Below are positions 49,099 to 56,920 of a stretch of DNA of 64,000 nucleotides, piece by piece. Origin of the DNA: Nitrospirota bacterium (GTDB lineage Bacteria > Nitrospirota > Nitrospiria > Nitrospirales > Nitrospiraceae); NCBI GenBank assembly GCA_030682135.1, contig JAUXQT010000086.1:1-64000 (forward strand). The letters run 5' to 3'. The notes under the pieces are model-generated. The model searched no databases. It had not been told where the DNA came from and saw nothing but the letters and a program-made list of their open reading frames with translations. The translations under genes and the position numbers were made by a program. Position 1 is the first letter of the stretch. Each line of letters opens with the position of its first letter.

Positions 49099-50275
49099 AT
49101 GCCGTCACCGTCACCGATACGCGATCCCACCCGTTCCACAAAAATCCGCTCGGATTCCAGGGTGTCATGGCCGACTGCTGCTCTCCGCTGGCATCCGCCG
49201 CGCGGCAGAGAATCGTGAACGCGCCTGCCGTCTTCGCCTTCCAGACCAACTGCCATTGCCTCCATGCGTAAGGGCGATCTTCACCTACCAGCCTCGCCGG
49301 CTCCCACGTCTTCCCCTCGTCAAAGGACACCTCGACCTTCACGACCTTCACCTCTCCACTCCACGCCATACCTTGAATGGTCACGGGACCGGACTTCACG
49401 GTCTCACCCTCTTGCGGCGCAGCGATGAGCGACTTCACCACCATCCCTTCCACGGGGGCCGAAGGAACGTTGGGTGTCGTCCCGGACTCCACAGGCTGCG
49501 TCGGGACCCGATAGGCCGTCTGCATGTAGTAGCCCTGCGACTCTTCCGCCTGCACCGTGATCTCCGTCAGCCACTTCATACAGGAGTCCGCCATCCAGCC
49601 AGGCGTGATCACTCGCAATGGCGCGCCATGCAAGAGCGGCAGGGGACGCCCGTTCATTTCATAGGCGAGAATTGTATCCGGATGAAGCGCTTTCTCCAGC
49701 GGAATACTTCTGGTAAACAGCGGCACAGAGGCCACGACAGGCCGATCCGCTCCTTGCAGTTGCACATGCCGCGCGCCGGCTTGAACCCCGGCCTTCGCCA
49801 AGAGATCTCGCAGCCGCACCCCGGTCCATTCTGCGTTCCCGACTGCGCCCCGTTCCCATTGCACGCCGGGAACTTTGGGCCGATGAAATGCGCGACCGTT
49901 GCCGCTGCATTGAACGACCGCCGTGATGGTCACGGCGTCCATCTGACGCAGGTCTTTCAGCGTAAATTCCTGCGATCGTTCAACCAGGCCACCCACACGA
50001 AGCGTCCAATTGGCCTCGGAGATTGCGTCAGGCGGCGGTGGGCCGAAATGACTCCGCACGAAGAAACGATGGTTGGGCGTCAGGAACGGTCTGAATTCTC
50101 GCACCGGCGTTTCGGCATCGAAGGGCCTGGCCACCCGGACCGTCAACGGCCCAGATTCGTTCCTCGCCGGCTCTTCCCCGGCTGCCTGCACGACAGGAAC
50201 CTGCCGATTGACGATCACGGCTACTCCAAGCCCTTGAAGCAGCCGTCCGAGCAATGAACGCCGTGAGAGAGTCAT
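49097..50275 (-). CDS. Sulfite oxidase-family molybdoenzyme (SorA-like)
   Basis: A 392-residue periplasmic enzyme with a Tat-like signal (MTLSRRSLLGRLLQG). The molybdopterin domain has the Mo-ligand Cys in VVQCSGNGRAF (about 123), GAVGNAEWTGVRLRDLL and PLRVITPGWM. The C-terminal dimerisation domain has VSFDEGKTWEPARL and MTPWNPSGFLWNGWDRV. It should oxidise sulfite to sulfate and pass electrons to a cytochrome c. YedY-type reductases lack this second domain. It overlaps the OsmC gene by four bases and precedes a di-haem cytochrome gene. Confidence 0.88.
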   Translation of the reverse strand: MTLSRRSLLGRLLQGLGVAVIVNRQVPVVQAAGEEPARNESGPLTVRVARPFDAETPVREFRPFLTPNHRFFVRSHFGPPPPDAISEANWTLRVGGLVERSQEFTLKDLRQMDAVTITAVVQCSGNGRAFHRPKVPGVQWERGAVGNAEWTGVRLRDLLAKAGVQAGARHVQLQGADRPVVASVPLFTRSIPLEKALHPDTILAYEMNGRPLPLLHGAPLRVITPGWMADSCMKWLTEITVQAEESQGYYMQTAYRVPTQPVESGTTPNVPSAPVEGMVVKSLIAAPQEGETVKSGPVTIQGMAWSGEVKVVKVEVSFDEGKTWEPARLVGEDRPYAWRQWQLVWKAKTAGAFTILCRAADASGEQQSAMTPWNPSGFLWNGWDRVSVTVTA

Positions 50276-50709
50276 GGGGTGATCGTTCCTCCTGATGGCT
50301 GGCTCCCCACATGGCTGTGCGGATTCAGCGTAATCGCTATGTTCGGCGCAACCGTCAGCGACTGATGGACGGTGCAGGCATGCGCAACTTTCAACAAACG
50401 TTCTTTGAGATCCGGCGTCAGACGGTGAGGAAGATGGATCGCCAGAGCCATCGCGCCGACACGATGCGGGCCCTCGGCCATCGTCCACTCGGCATCGATC
50501 TTCAGCCCGTCCTGAGGGATGTCGTGGCGCGCGCAAAACTGCCCGACAAAATACCCGACGCAACTGGCCACCGATCCGACAAACAGTTCGACGGGACTCA
50601 TCCCGGCATCCTGCCCGCCATCGTCTGCCGGTTGATCCGTGACGATGCGATGTGTGCCGCTCGTGATGTTGTAGCGCATCCCGCCATGGTATGAAGCTGT
50701 GAGTTTCAT
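50272..50709 (-). CDS. OsmC-family protein
   Basis: A 145-residue OsmC/YhfA-type protein. The typical segments are YHGGMRYNITSG, GMSPVELFVGSVASCVGYFVGQF (first Cys about 49) and KVAHACTVHQSL (second Cys about 114). The two cysteines form the peroxide or sulfur-reactive site. Its coupling to the sulfite oxidase gene (ATGA overlap) hints at handling of reactive sulfur species. A second OsmC is at 62974. Confidence 0.85.
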   Translation of the reverse strand: MKLTASYHGGMRYNITSGTHRIVTDQPADDGGQDAGMSPVELFVGSVASCVGYFVGQFCARHDIPQDGLKIDAEWTMAEGPHRVGAMALAIHLPHRLTPDLKERLLKVAHACTVHQSLTVAPNIAITLNPHSHVGSQPSGGTITP

Positions 50710-50742
50710 GTCGCCCTCCTCGCAGAGGCCCTCGTCCGAAGA

Positions 50743-50868
50743 AAAGAGCATATAGCGTATGGCTTATGGCGAGGAACCAGAGCTGGAACTACCGAAACCA
50801 ATGATCGACGCCTCGTCTCGACAGACGATGGCTTTTCCATGCCATCAGCTATAAGCCATACGCTCTTA
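50743..50868. repeat. Long palindrome of the GCGTATGGCTTAT family
   Basis: AAGAGCATATAGCGTATGGC near the left end pairs with GCCATACGCTCTT near the right end; AGCTATAAGCC and GCTTATGGC extend the stem. It shares AGAGC/GCGTATGGC text with 29714-29778 and CATCAGCTATA with 63425-63450. It lies between the OsmC and TsdA-like genes. Confidence 0.7.
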
Positions 50869-50891
50869 TCCCCCAAGATACGCCTCATGCG

Positions 50892-51731
50892 CTAATACGG
50901 CGAGTCCGCAGGCTTTCCGCCCTTCGGCCAATCATTCGTTTTGCCGGGAAAATCCGGACGCGGTTGCGCGTTGATAAATGCTGCGACGTCGTAGGCATCG
51001 TCATCCGACAGGGTCCAACCCCAGCCACGCGGCATGTTCGATTTGATAAAGGCGGCGGCAACGCTCACCCGCGCCATGCCTGCGGCAATGTTGTAAGACT
51101 TCGGTCCCCAAACCGGCGGCCCCGACATCGTTCCCAGGCCATCGGAGCCGTGACAGAAGGCACATTTGTTCGCAAATATCTTCTTCCCGTTGGCTGGATC
51201 GAGTGGCCTCCGTGAGTCAATGTGCTGGAGTCCCCTCCAGGGAATGGTCGCGCCTTGCGGTACTCCCTCAGAAAGCCAGGTGATATAGGCCACGATGGCC
51301 TGCATCTTGGAACTGTCCGGCGGAAGGGCTCGCCCATTGAGGCTCCGCTCAAAACACTCGTTGATGCGGTCTGCCAACGTATTCACCTTCGCGTTGCGGG
51401 AGCGGTACAGGGGATAAACTGACGCAAGGCCGACAAATGAGGCTGCATTTGGATTGAGTCCGCCATCAAGGTGACAGTTGGTACAATTGAGGCGGTTGCC
51501 AACATAGGGCCGGCCATATTCCTGAGTATTGACGACAATCTCATAGCCAAGCCTGATCTGTTCGCCGAGCCGACTTCCTGGAATGGTCTCCGGAGAGGGC
51601 GGAGCGAACTCGATCACGGCACGGTCGGTTCGGTCTGCCCCGTGAAACTCCTCGGTCTGAACCCGAGCCGTCTCGCCGGCACAGCTCACGAGCATAGTCA
51701 TCCCAAGCACCATCGACAACAGCCACATCAT
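50892..51731 (-). CDS. Di-haem cytochrome c, TsdA/SoxAX-like
   Basis: A 279-residue exported lipoprotein (lipobox LVSCAG, about 13-18). The first haem domain has the TsdA-like pattern GYEIVVNTQEYGRPYVGNRLNCTNCHLDGG, and the second has CAFCHGSDGLG. Thiosulfate dehydrogenases of this type join two thiosulfates to tetrathionate or reduce tetrathionate. A Cys ligand to the active haem, expected in TsdA, is not obvious; CFERSL near 130 is a candidate. The location beside sulfite oxidase supports a sulfur role, but a general carrier is possible. Confidence 0.75.
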   Translation of the reverse strand: MMWLLSMVLGMTMLVSCAGETARVQTEEFHGADRTDRAVIEFAPPSPETIPGSRLGEQIRLGYEIVVNTQEYGRPYVGNRLNCTNCHLDGGLNPNAASFVGLASVYPLYRSRNAKVNTLADRINECFERSLNGRALPPDSSKMQAIVAYITWLSEGVPQGATIPWRGLQHIDSRRPLDPANGKKIFANKCAFCHGSDGLGTMSGPPVWGPKSYNIAAGMARVSVAAAFIKSNMPRGWGWTLSDDDAYDVAAFINAQPRPDFPGKTNDWPKGGKPADSPY

Positions 51732-51995
51732 ATCTCTCCCCTGTGCCAAGACCGTGCCACTAGCGTTGACAATGTACCTGCTGTTTTTACCATTAAATCA
51801 ATCGATTAGACATCAGAACCCATTTCTACTGGAGCGAAAAGCCACAGGGCCGACTCCAGACTTGTTGCCGGATGCCACAGGGGCCAGGCACGTGGCAAGG
51901 GGCAAGGGGCGAAGAGCCAGAGGCAAGAAGTGAAAGAGACAACATCCCTTCATTATTTCCCCTTGCCTCTGGCCACGCGCTCCTCGCCAAACCAA

Positions 51996-52020
51996 GGGGC
52001 GCTTACGGCAGAAGCGCCCC
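51996..52020. terminator. Hairpin downstream of the bc gene
   Basis: GGGGCGCTT and AAGCGCCCC form a perfect nine-base stem with a seven-base loop, 14 bases beyond the stop of the cytochrome bc gene. A second inverted pair (AGCCAGAGGCAAG/CTTGCCTCTGGC) lies at 51917-51975. The rest of 51732-52034 has no supported gene. Confidence 0.55.
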
Positions 52021-52034
52021 CTGGATGGCCTAGA

Positions 52035-53357
52035 TTAGGACGGGGTTCGCTTGAGGCTCAGCATGTAGCTCGTCAGATCGTTAACTTGCTTGTCGTCCAG
52101 GGGAAATTTCGGCATGAACGACCCCGGCGATACCGACTGAGGATCGCGAAAATGTTTCAAATGCCATTCACGGTCAGGCCTCCCGTCGCCGACATAGGAC
52201 AACTCCGGCCCCACGGCACCGCCTTCACCGTGAATGCGATGACAGCCGATGCAGCCGAATTGCTGATAGAGCGCCTGCCCCCTGGCGAGAGCCGGATCCA
52301 CACGCGGCACGGCATAGAGATTCCTGATCGAGAGGCCCAGTAACGAAAAGACCACGAGAAGAAACAGCAGCCCCGAGACCAGCGCAGCAGGACGCTTAAT
52401 CGGATTGCGCACCGGATTCCTGTCGATGAAGGGCCAGAAGAAGAGGCCGAGAACCACGACCATCGGCAGCACCCAGGTCGCCAGCGGCTCCAACGGTCCA
52501 TGCACGTATTTCAGTAATTCGTAATAGAAGAGGAAATACCATTCCGGCACCGGCACGAAACTGGTATCGGACGGGTTCGCCTTGTCGGTCAAGGGGAAAG
52601 GCACCAGCAGCGCGAGACTCGCCAAAACCGCGAACACCGCTAACATGACGACAGCGTCCATATAGACCTGCCGCGGATAGAAGGTTTCGCGGCCGAGCGA
52701 TGCCCGCTCATCGGTCCAGGGTCCGGCCGGGCCCACACGCCGCAGAATGAAGAGATGGGCGGCGATCAAGGTGACGAGGATCGCCGGCAGAAACAAGACA
52801 TGGACGGCAAAGAACCGTGACAAGGTGAGCGCCCCCAACAATTCTCCGCCCCGCATGACCTTCATCAGGAACTCTCCGACCAGCGGAACCGTGCCCACCA
52901 TATTGAGCCCGATCTGGGTCGCCCAATAGGCCGTCTGATCCCACGGCAGCAAATACCCGGTGAAGGCAAACGCCATCACGATGAGAAAGAGCACGACGCC
53001 GACCATCCACATGACTTCGCGAGGCGACTTGTACGCCCCGTACAAGAATGTCTGGAGCATATGCAGCCCGATCGCGACCACCATCCCTGAAGCCCCCCAA
53101 TGGTGGAGCCCGCGCACGAATGCGCCGAACGTGACCTGCTCTTCAATGAACTGAATACTGTCGTAGGCGTGATCGGGCGTCGGAGCATAATAGATGGCGA
53201 GAAACATGCCGGTCACGGCTTGGAGCAGGAAGAGAAAGAGCGTCGCCGAGCCGAACACATAGATCCAGCTGGCGCCGCCGGGGATCGGCTCGTCGAGCAG
53301 GGTCCGTTCGACCGGCTTGAGGTTCAAGCGGCGGTCAAGCCATTTGTAGATTCGCAT
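52035..53357 (-). CDS. Cytochrome b fused to cytochrome c (bc complex)
   Basis: A 440-residue fusion. Residues about 1-345 are a full-length cytochrome b with eight predicted helices, haem b ligands in LHHWGASGMVVAIGLH and FFAVHVLFLPAILVTLIAAH, and the Qo-site PEWY in VPVPEWYFLFYY. The C-terminal cytochrome c domain has CIGCHRIHG (about 365-373) and Met ligand in SFMPKFPL. Together with the Rieske protein upstream it makes a two-gene bc complex for quinol oxidation. The ATG at 53357 has CGGAG upstream. Confidence 0.93.
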   Translation of the reverse strand: MRIYKWLDRRLNLKPVERTLLDEPIPGGASWIYVFGSATLFLFLLQAVTGMFLAIYYAPTPDHAYDSIQFIEEQVTFGAFVRGLHHWGASGMVVAIGLHMLQTFLYGAYKSPREVMWMVGVVLFLIVMAFAFTGYLLPWDQTAYWATQIGLNMVGTVPLVGEFLMKVMRGGELLGALTLSRFFAVHVLFLPAILVTLIAAHLFILRRVGPAGPWTDERASLGRETFYPRQVYMDAVVMLAVFAVLASLALLVPFPLTDKANPSDTSFVPVPEWYFLFYYELLKYVHGPLEPLATWVLPMVVVLGLFFWPFIDRNPVRNPIKRPAALVSGLLFLLVVFSLLGLSIRNLYAVPRVDPALARGQALYQQFGCIGCHRIHGEGGAVGPELSYVGDGRPDREWHLKHFRDPQSVSPGSFMPKFPLDDKQVNDLTSYMLSLKRTPS

Positions 53358-53435
53358 CAGAATGCTCCGGGCTAGAGGCATGCGGCTAAGGGCGAGTGGT
53401 AGGATTTCCCGAACCCCTCTAGCCGCTCGCCAATT

Positions 53436-53981
53436 TCACAGTTCCACCGGCTTCGACAAGCCAGACTTGAACTCTTTGTACATGACCAGCAATCGTCCTT
53501 CTTCGATTTTTGTCGGCAAGCGGTCCAGCGCACGAGGGGCCGGGCCGGCCAACACCGCTCCGGTCACATCATAAACGCTGCCATGGCAGGGGCATTTGAA
53601 CTTCCGGTCCGTCGTATCCCAGTGGTAGCCGCAGCCCAGATGCGTGCAGAGCGGCGCAAACACGGTGACGGCTCCGTCCGGATGTTTGACTGCCCAAACT
53701 GCCTTCTGGGTTTTGGCCTCCAGGTAGCCGTCTCTGACGATCGTCACATACTCAAGTTGTGACGGCTCCCCCTGCGGCAAACTATCGACCTGACCGACCT
53801 CAACCCACGATTGAGCCCTGCGCTTCAGCGCTGGTGAGATCACATACCCGGCCAAGGGAATCGCCAGCCCGAGCCCGATCAGGCCTGCCGCCACCTTCGT
53901 CACCCAGCCGAAAAACGTCCGCCTCGAACCGACAGGGGTGTGGTCCCCTCCCTCTTCAAGGCCTCCCTGTTGCTCACTCAC
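53436..53981 (-). CDS. Rieske iron-sulfur protein of the bc complex
   Basis: A 181-residue membrane-anchored Rieske protein. A twin-Arg-like GSRRTFFGWVTKVAAGLIGLGLAIPLAGYV anchor (about 17-46) precedes the [2Fe-2S] domain with CTHLGCGYHW (about 111-120) and CPCHGSVYD (about 130-138). The start is a GTG at 53981, with GGAGG upstream, overlapping the TauE/SafE stop. The bc gene follows after 78 bases. Confidence 0.92.
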   Translation of the reverse strand: MSEQQGGLEEGGDHTPVGSRRTFFGWVTKVAAGLIGLGLAIPLAGYVISPALKRRAQSWVEVGQVDSLPQGEPSQLEYVTIVRDGYLEAKTQKAVWAVKHPDGAVTVFAPLCTHLGCGYHWDTTDRKFKCPCHGSVYDVTGAVLAGPAPRALDRLPTKIEEGRLLVMYKEFKSGLSKPVEL

Positions 53982-54781
53982 AATAGTCCTCCGTTGATCT
54001 TCCAGAGATTGTGGCCGATGAGGATCGCTGCGACCGCCCATGCGACGACGGCAAAGGCTCTGGTTAACAGCCTGGGGGAGAGAGCACGACTCACCTGTCT
54101 CCCGGCCAGCATTCCGATAGCGGCGCCGGCAATCAAGAACGAGAGGACGCGCAGATCCATCGGAACCAGACGAGCATATGCGGCGACTCCTGTCAGGGCA
54201 ATCAGCGTAATGATGAACAGGGAAGTCCCCACCGCCACCCGCATCGGAAACCCGAGCAACAGCGTCAGCGCCGGCACAATCACAAACCCTCCTCCTACCC
54301 CGAAGAATCCGGTCAACAGGCCGACCACCAGTCCGATCCCGCTCACTTTCACCCAACAGGTCCGCGGAAACAGATCCGCGCAGATGCTCCGTTCCTCAGG
54401 ATCCTCCCGCAAGGTCGTGCGCCACCACATCTGTCCGGCCGCCACAATCATCAGCAGGCCGAAGAGTAGGAGCGTGATTTCCTCCCGTACGAGCCGATGG
54501 CTTACGGAGCCCAGCCACCCGCCGATCATACCGGTGCCGCTCAGGAGTAGCGCCGCCTTCACCTTGACGAGGCCGGACTGAAACGATTCGATGGCGCCGA
54601 TGGAGGCGGCGGCAGCGACGAGCGCGAGTGAAAGACTCACGGCTTCCTGCAGGCTCGTCCCGAGCACATAGACCAGAAGGGGAATTGCGATCAGCGATCC
54701 GCCGCTCCCCGTGACGCCCAGCGAGAGACCCACCAGGCTTCCCACCAAGACAGCAAGGATCGCTGGATCGCCGCCCGTCAT
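53978..54781 (-). CDS. TauE/SafE-family sulfite/anion exporter
   Basis: A 267-residue protein with about eight membrane helices in two halves. Each half opens with the family glycine motif (GVTGSGGSLIAIPLLV; GFFGVGGGFVIVPALTLL). Members export sulfite, sulfoacetate or other anions. Its overlap with the Rieske gene and closeness to sulfite oxidase suggest sulfite export to the periplasm. Confidence 0.88.
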   Translation of the reverse strand: MTGGDPAILAVLVGSLVGLSLGVTGSGGSLIAIPLLVYVLGTSLQEAVSLSLALVAAAASIGAIESFQSGLVKVKAALLLSGTGMIGGWLGSVSHRLVREEITLLLFGLLMIVAAGQMWWRTTLREDPEERSICADLFPRTCWVKVSGIGLVVGLLTGFFGVGGGFVIVPALTLLLGFPMRVAVGTSLFIITLIALTGVAAYARLVPMDLRVLSFLIAGAAIGMLAGRQVSRALSPRLLTRAFAVVAWAVAAILIGHNLWKINGGLL

Positions 54782-54820
54782 GCGTCTCTTCTTGTGAGGC
54801 TCATGAAACCCACGATACGG

Positions 54821-55852
54821 CTAGACCACAACTTGTGATTTGATGACCGCTTCAAGGCGCTTCAAACTTTCCGGCTGACCCAACACAATCAATTTGTCGC
54901 CCTCGGCTAGCAGGACCTTGGGGCCTGGATTGAACTCAAGATGGCCCGATGTGCGCTTGACCGCGATGAGGACCAGCCCTCGATCCTCGGCCAGTCCGCA
55001 ATCGCAAGGGGTCCGGCCATCGAACCGTGAGCCCTTCTCGACGGTCAGCTCTTCCATCTGAAGATCCAGATGTTCACTCTGCGTCGCCAGTTCGAGAAAA
55101 TCCATGACCGCGGGACGGATCAAGGCTTGTGCCATTTGCACCCCGCCGATGTGATAGGGCGACGAGACGCGGTTTGCGCCGGCCCTCATCAGCTTGTGCT
55201 CCGACCCTTCGTCGCCGGCGCGCGCCACGATGTAGAGATCCTTGTTCAATCCCCTGGCCGTCAGCACGATGTAGAGGTTCTCCGTGTCCGTATTCACGAC
55301 CGACACCACCCCTTTGGCCCGTTCGATCCCTGCCCGGATCAGGACCTCATCCTGTGTGGCATCGCCTTCCACCGCCATCAGACCTTCCCGTTGCAAGGCG
55401 GCAATGACGTCAGGACTCTTGTCGATCACGACGAACGGCAGCGGTTTCGCGCTGAGTTCCTTGCAGATCCGCTTCCCCATCCGTCCGTATCCACATACGA
55501 TGTAATGATTCGCCACCGTCTTCATTTTTCCCTCAGTCCGATACCGTCCGAAAATCGCGCTCAGTTCCCCTTCTAACAGCAGCCGCGCCACGTTGCCCAA
55601 CACATAGAAGAGGGTTCCCACGCCGCTGATGATCAGGACGATCGTGAAGGCCCGGCCGGCCGGCGACAGCGGATGAACTTCCTGGTACCCGACGGTCGCA
55701 ACGGTCGTAACCGTCATGTAGAAGGCATCGAAGGCGGACCAGCCTTCGATCACCATGTAACCGAGCGTCCCCAACGCGATGACGGCCACCACGGCCATAA
55801 CCGCCAGCATCAGATGCCGCGTCGTGTCCGACGAGCGAGACGTTCCTATCAT
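54821..55852 (-). CDS. Two-helix K+ channel with RCK/TrkA domains
   Basis: A 343-residue potassium channel subunit. Two membrane helices flank the pore loop MTVTTVATVGYQEVHPL (about 45-61), where TVGYQ replaces the canonical TVGYG. A TrkA-N/RCK domain with the dinucleotide motif GYGRMGKRI follows (about 121-240), then a TrkA-C domain. It regulates K+ flux and membrane potential. The filter's last glycine replaced by Gln is seen in some prokaryotic channels. Confidence 0.88.
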   Translation of the reverse strand: MIGTSRSSDTTRHLMLAVMAVVAVIALGTLGYMVIEGWSAFDAFYMTVTTVATVGYQEVHPLSPAGRAFTIVLIISGVGTLFYVLGNVARLLLEGELSAIFGRYRTEGKMKTVANHYIVCGYGRMGKRICKELSAKPLPFVVIDKSPDVIAALQREGLMAVEGDATQDEVLIRAGIERAKGVVSVVNTDTENLYIVLTARGLNKDLYIVARAGDEGSEHKLMRAGANRVSSPYHIGGVQMAQALIRPAVMDFLELATQSEHLDLQMEELTVEKGSRFDGRTPCDCGLAEDRGLVLIAVKRTSGHLEFNPGPKVLLAEGDKLIVLGQPESLKRLEAVIKSQVVV

Positions 55853-55865
55853 TCGGCACGGTCTT

Positions 55866-56450
55866 TCACTCTTTCACAATCACGCCGCAGGCGATACGGG
55901 GTCCGCCAGGAGCATCCTTTGACGGCGGGTCCGGCAGATACTTATCGTCCAACTCATGGATGATGAAGGCGCTCCCGTCCTTATCGAACAGGCTGTTGAG
56001 CCCCTCCGACAGGGTCACCCGGCTCGTGATCGTATAGAGGGACCCGTTCCGGTCATCGTTCACAGAGAGGTTCTGGAGATCGCCGAGATGATAGGGATGG
56101 TTCCCCAACCCTGGCGTCACGTTCGCGTCAGGATTCACTGCCGGATCCACATTCCCGTCATAATGCCCCTTGGCCGCCGAGAAGGGCTCGCAGTTGCCGG
56201 TCTCGTGAATGTGGATCGCATGCCGTCCCGGTTTCAATTTACTGTCCGGCGTGCCCTGGAGCTTCAACTTGATCCTGACGCGCCCTTCATACTCCTCGTA
56301 GAGATGCGCCTCTCCCGTAATCCCTGGGCCGGCGATGACGGCCTTCGCATGCAAAGTCTTCTCATGCTTGCCCGTATGATAGGACGAGCAACCGGCGAGC
56401 GGTACGAGCGCTGACAGTGCAAGTGCAGTTCCCATCAATATACGGTTCAT
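55866..56450 (-). CDS. sodC: Cu/Zn superoxide dismutase
   Basis: A 194-residue periplasmic lipoprotein (lipobox LAGCSS, about 19-24). Metal ligands are visible in HAIHIHETGNCEPFSAAKGHYDG (Cu and Zn histidines), HPYHLGDLQNLSVNDDRNG and FIIHELDD. The conserved disulfide cysteines are in GNC and RIACGV. It converts superoxide to H2O2, protecting the cytochrome-rich periplasm. The ATG at 56450 was chosen for the signal peptide. Confidence 0.9.
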   Translation of the reverse strand: MNRILMGTALALSALVPLAGCSSYHTGKHEKTLHAKAVIAGPGITGEAHLYEEYEGRVRIKLKLQGTPDSKLKPGRHAIHIHETGNCEPFSAAKGHYDGNVDPAVNPDANVTPGLGNHPYHLGDLQNLSVNDDRNGSLYTITSRVTLSEGLNSLFDKDGSAFIIHELDDKYLPDPPSKDAPGGPRIACGVIVKE

Positions 56451-56494
56451 CGTATCCTCCTTGGTGATTCGATTCTCCGACCGGACGGCCACTC

Positions 56495-56920
56495 CTACTG
56501 AGAACAGCGCGCGAAGATTGCGTCGCAATGGTTCTCGGCCCCCAACCATTCGGGCACCGACTCATATCGCACGTCGGTCACACGACCGTCCTTGAGCATA
56601 ACCGTCGCCCGACAACGATGGGGGATATCCCGTGGACCGCTCGACTTCGCGCCGGGGACGGATAGTTCAACGAGTTCGGCTTCCTCCTGGTACACCATCA
56701 CCGCCAAACCCTCAGATGTGCTCTCTCTACGCGGCGCACCGGCACAGGCGAGGAGTTCCTGCTTCGTCTTGCCCTTCAAGACATCCGCCGTCTTCACCGC
56801 GTCCGAACGATCCGCCGGACCACCGGCACAAGCAGTGAACAACAATGCAACTAGCACCAGCAGCCCCATCTTCGTGAGCCGGAAACACCTCACAGCGAAG
56901 GGGAGCGTTATCGTATTCAT
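56495..56920 (-). CDS. Hypothetical lipoprotein
   Basis: A 141-residue lipoprotein (signal about 15-31 with lipobox LFTACAG). The mature part GKTKQELLACAGAPRRESTSEGLAVMVYQEE...MLKDGRVTDVRYES recalls the SmpA/OmlA-like fold of outer-membrane-associated lipoproteins. It overlaps the SQR gene by four bases. Function is unknown. Confidence 0.7.
   Translation of the reverse strand: MNTITLPFAVRCFRLTKMGLLVLVALLFTACAGGPADRSDAVKTADVLKGKTKQELLACAGAPRRESTSEGLAVMVYQEEAELVELSVPGAKSSGPRDIPHRCRATVMLKDGRVTDVRYESVPEWLGAENHCDAIFARCSQ

Noticed and set aside
51744-51759. TGGCACGGTCTTGGCA upstream of the TsdA-like gene as a sigma-54 promoter
   Set aside because: Spacing and match are good, but the predicted start point falls at the ATG and the site overlaps the ribosome-binding region, so the geometry does not work.
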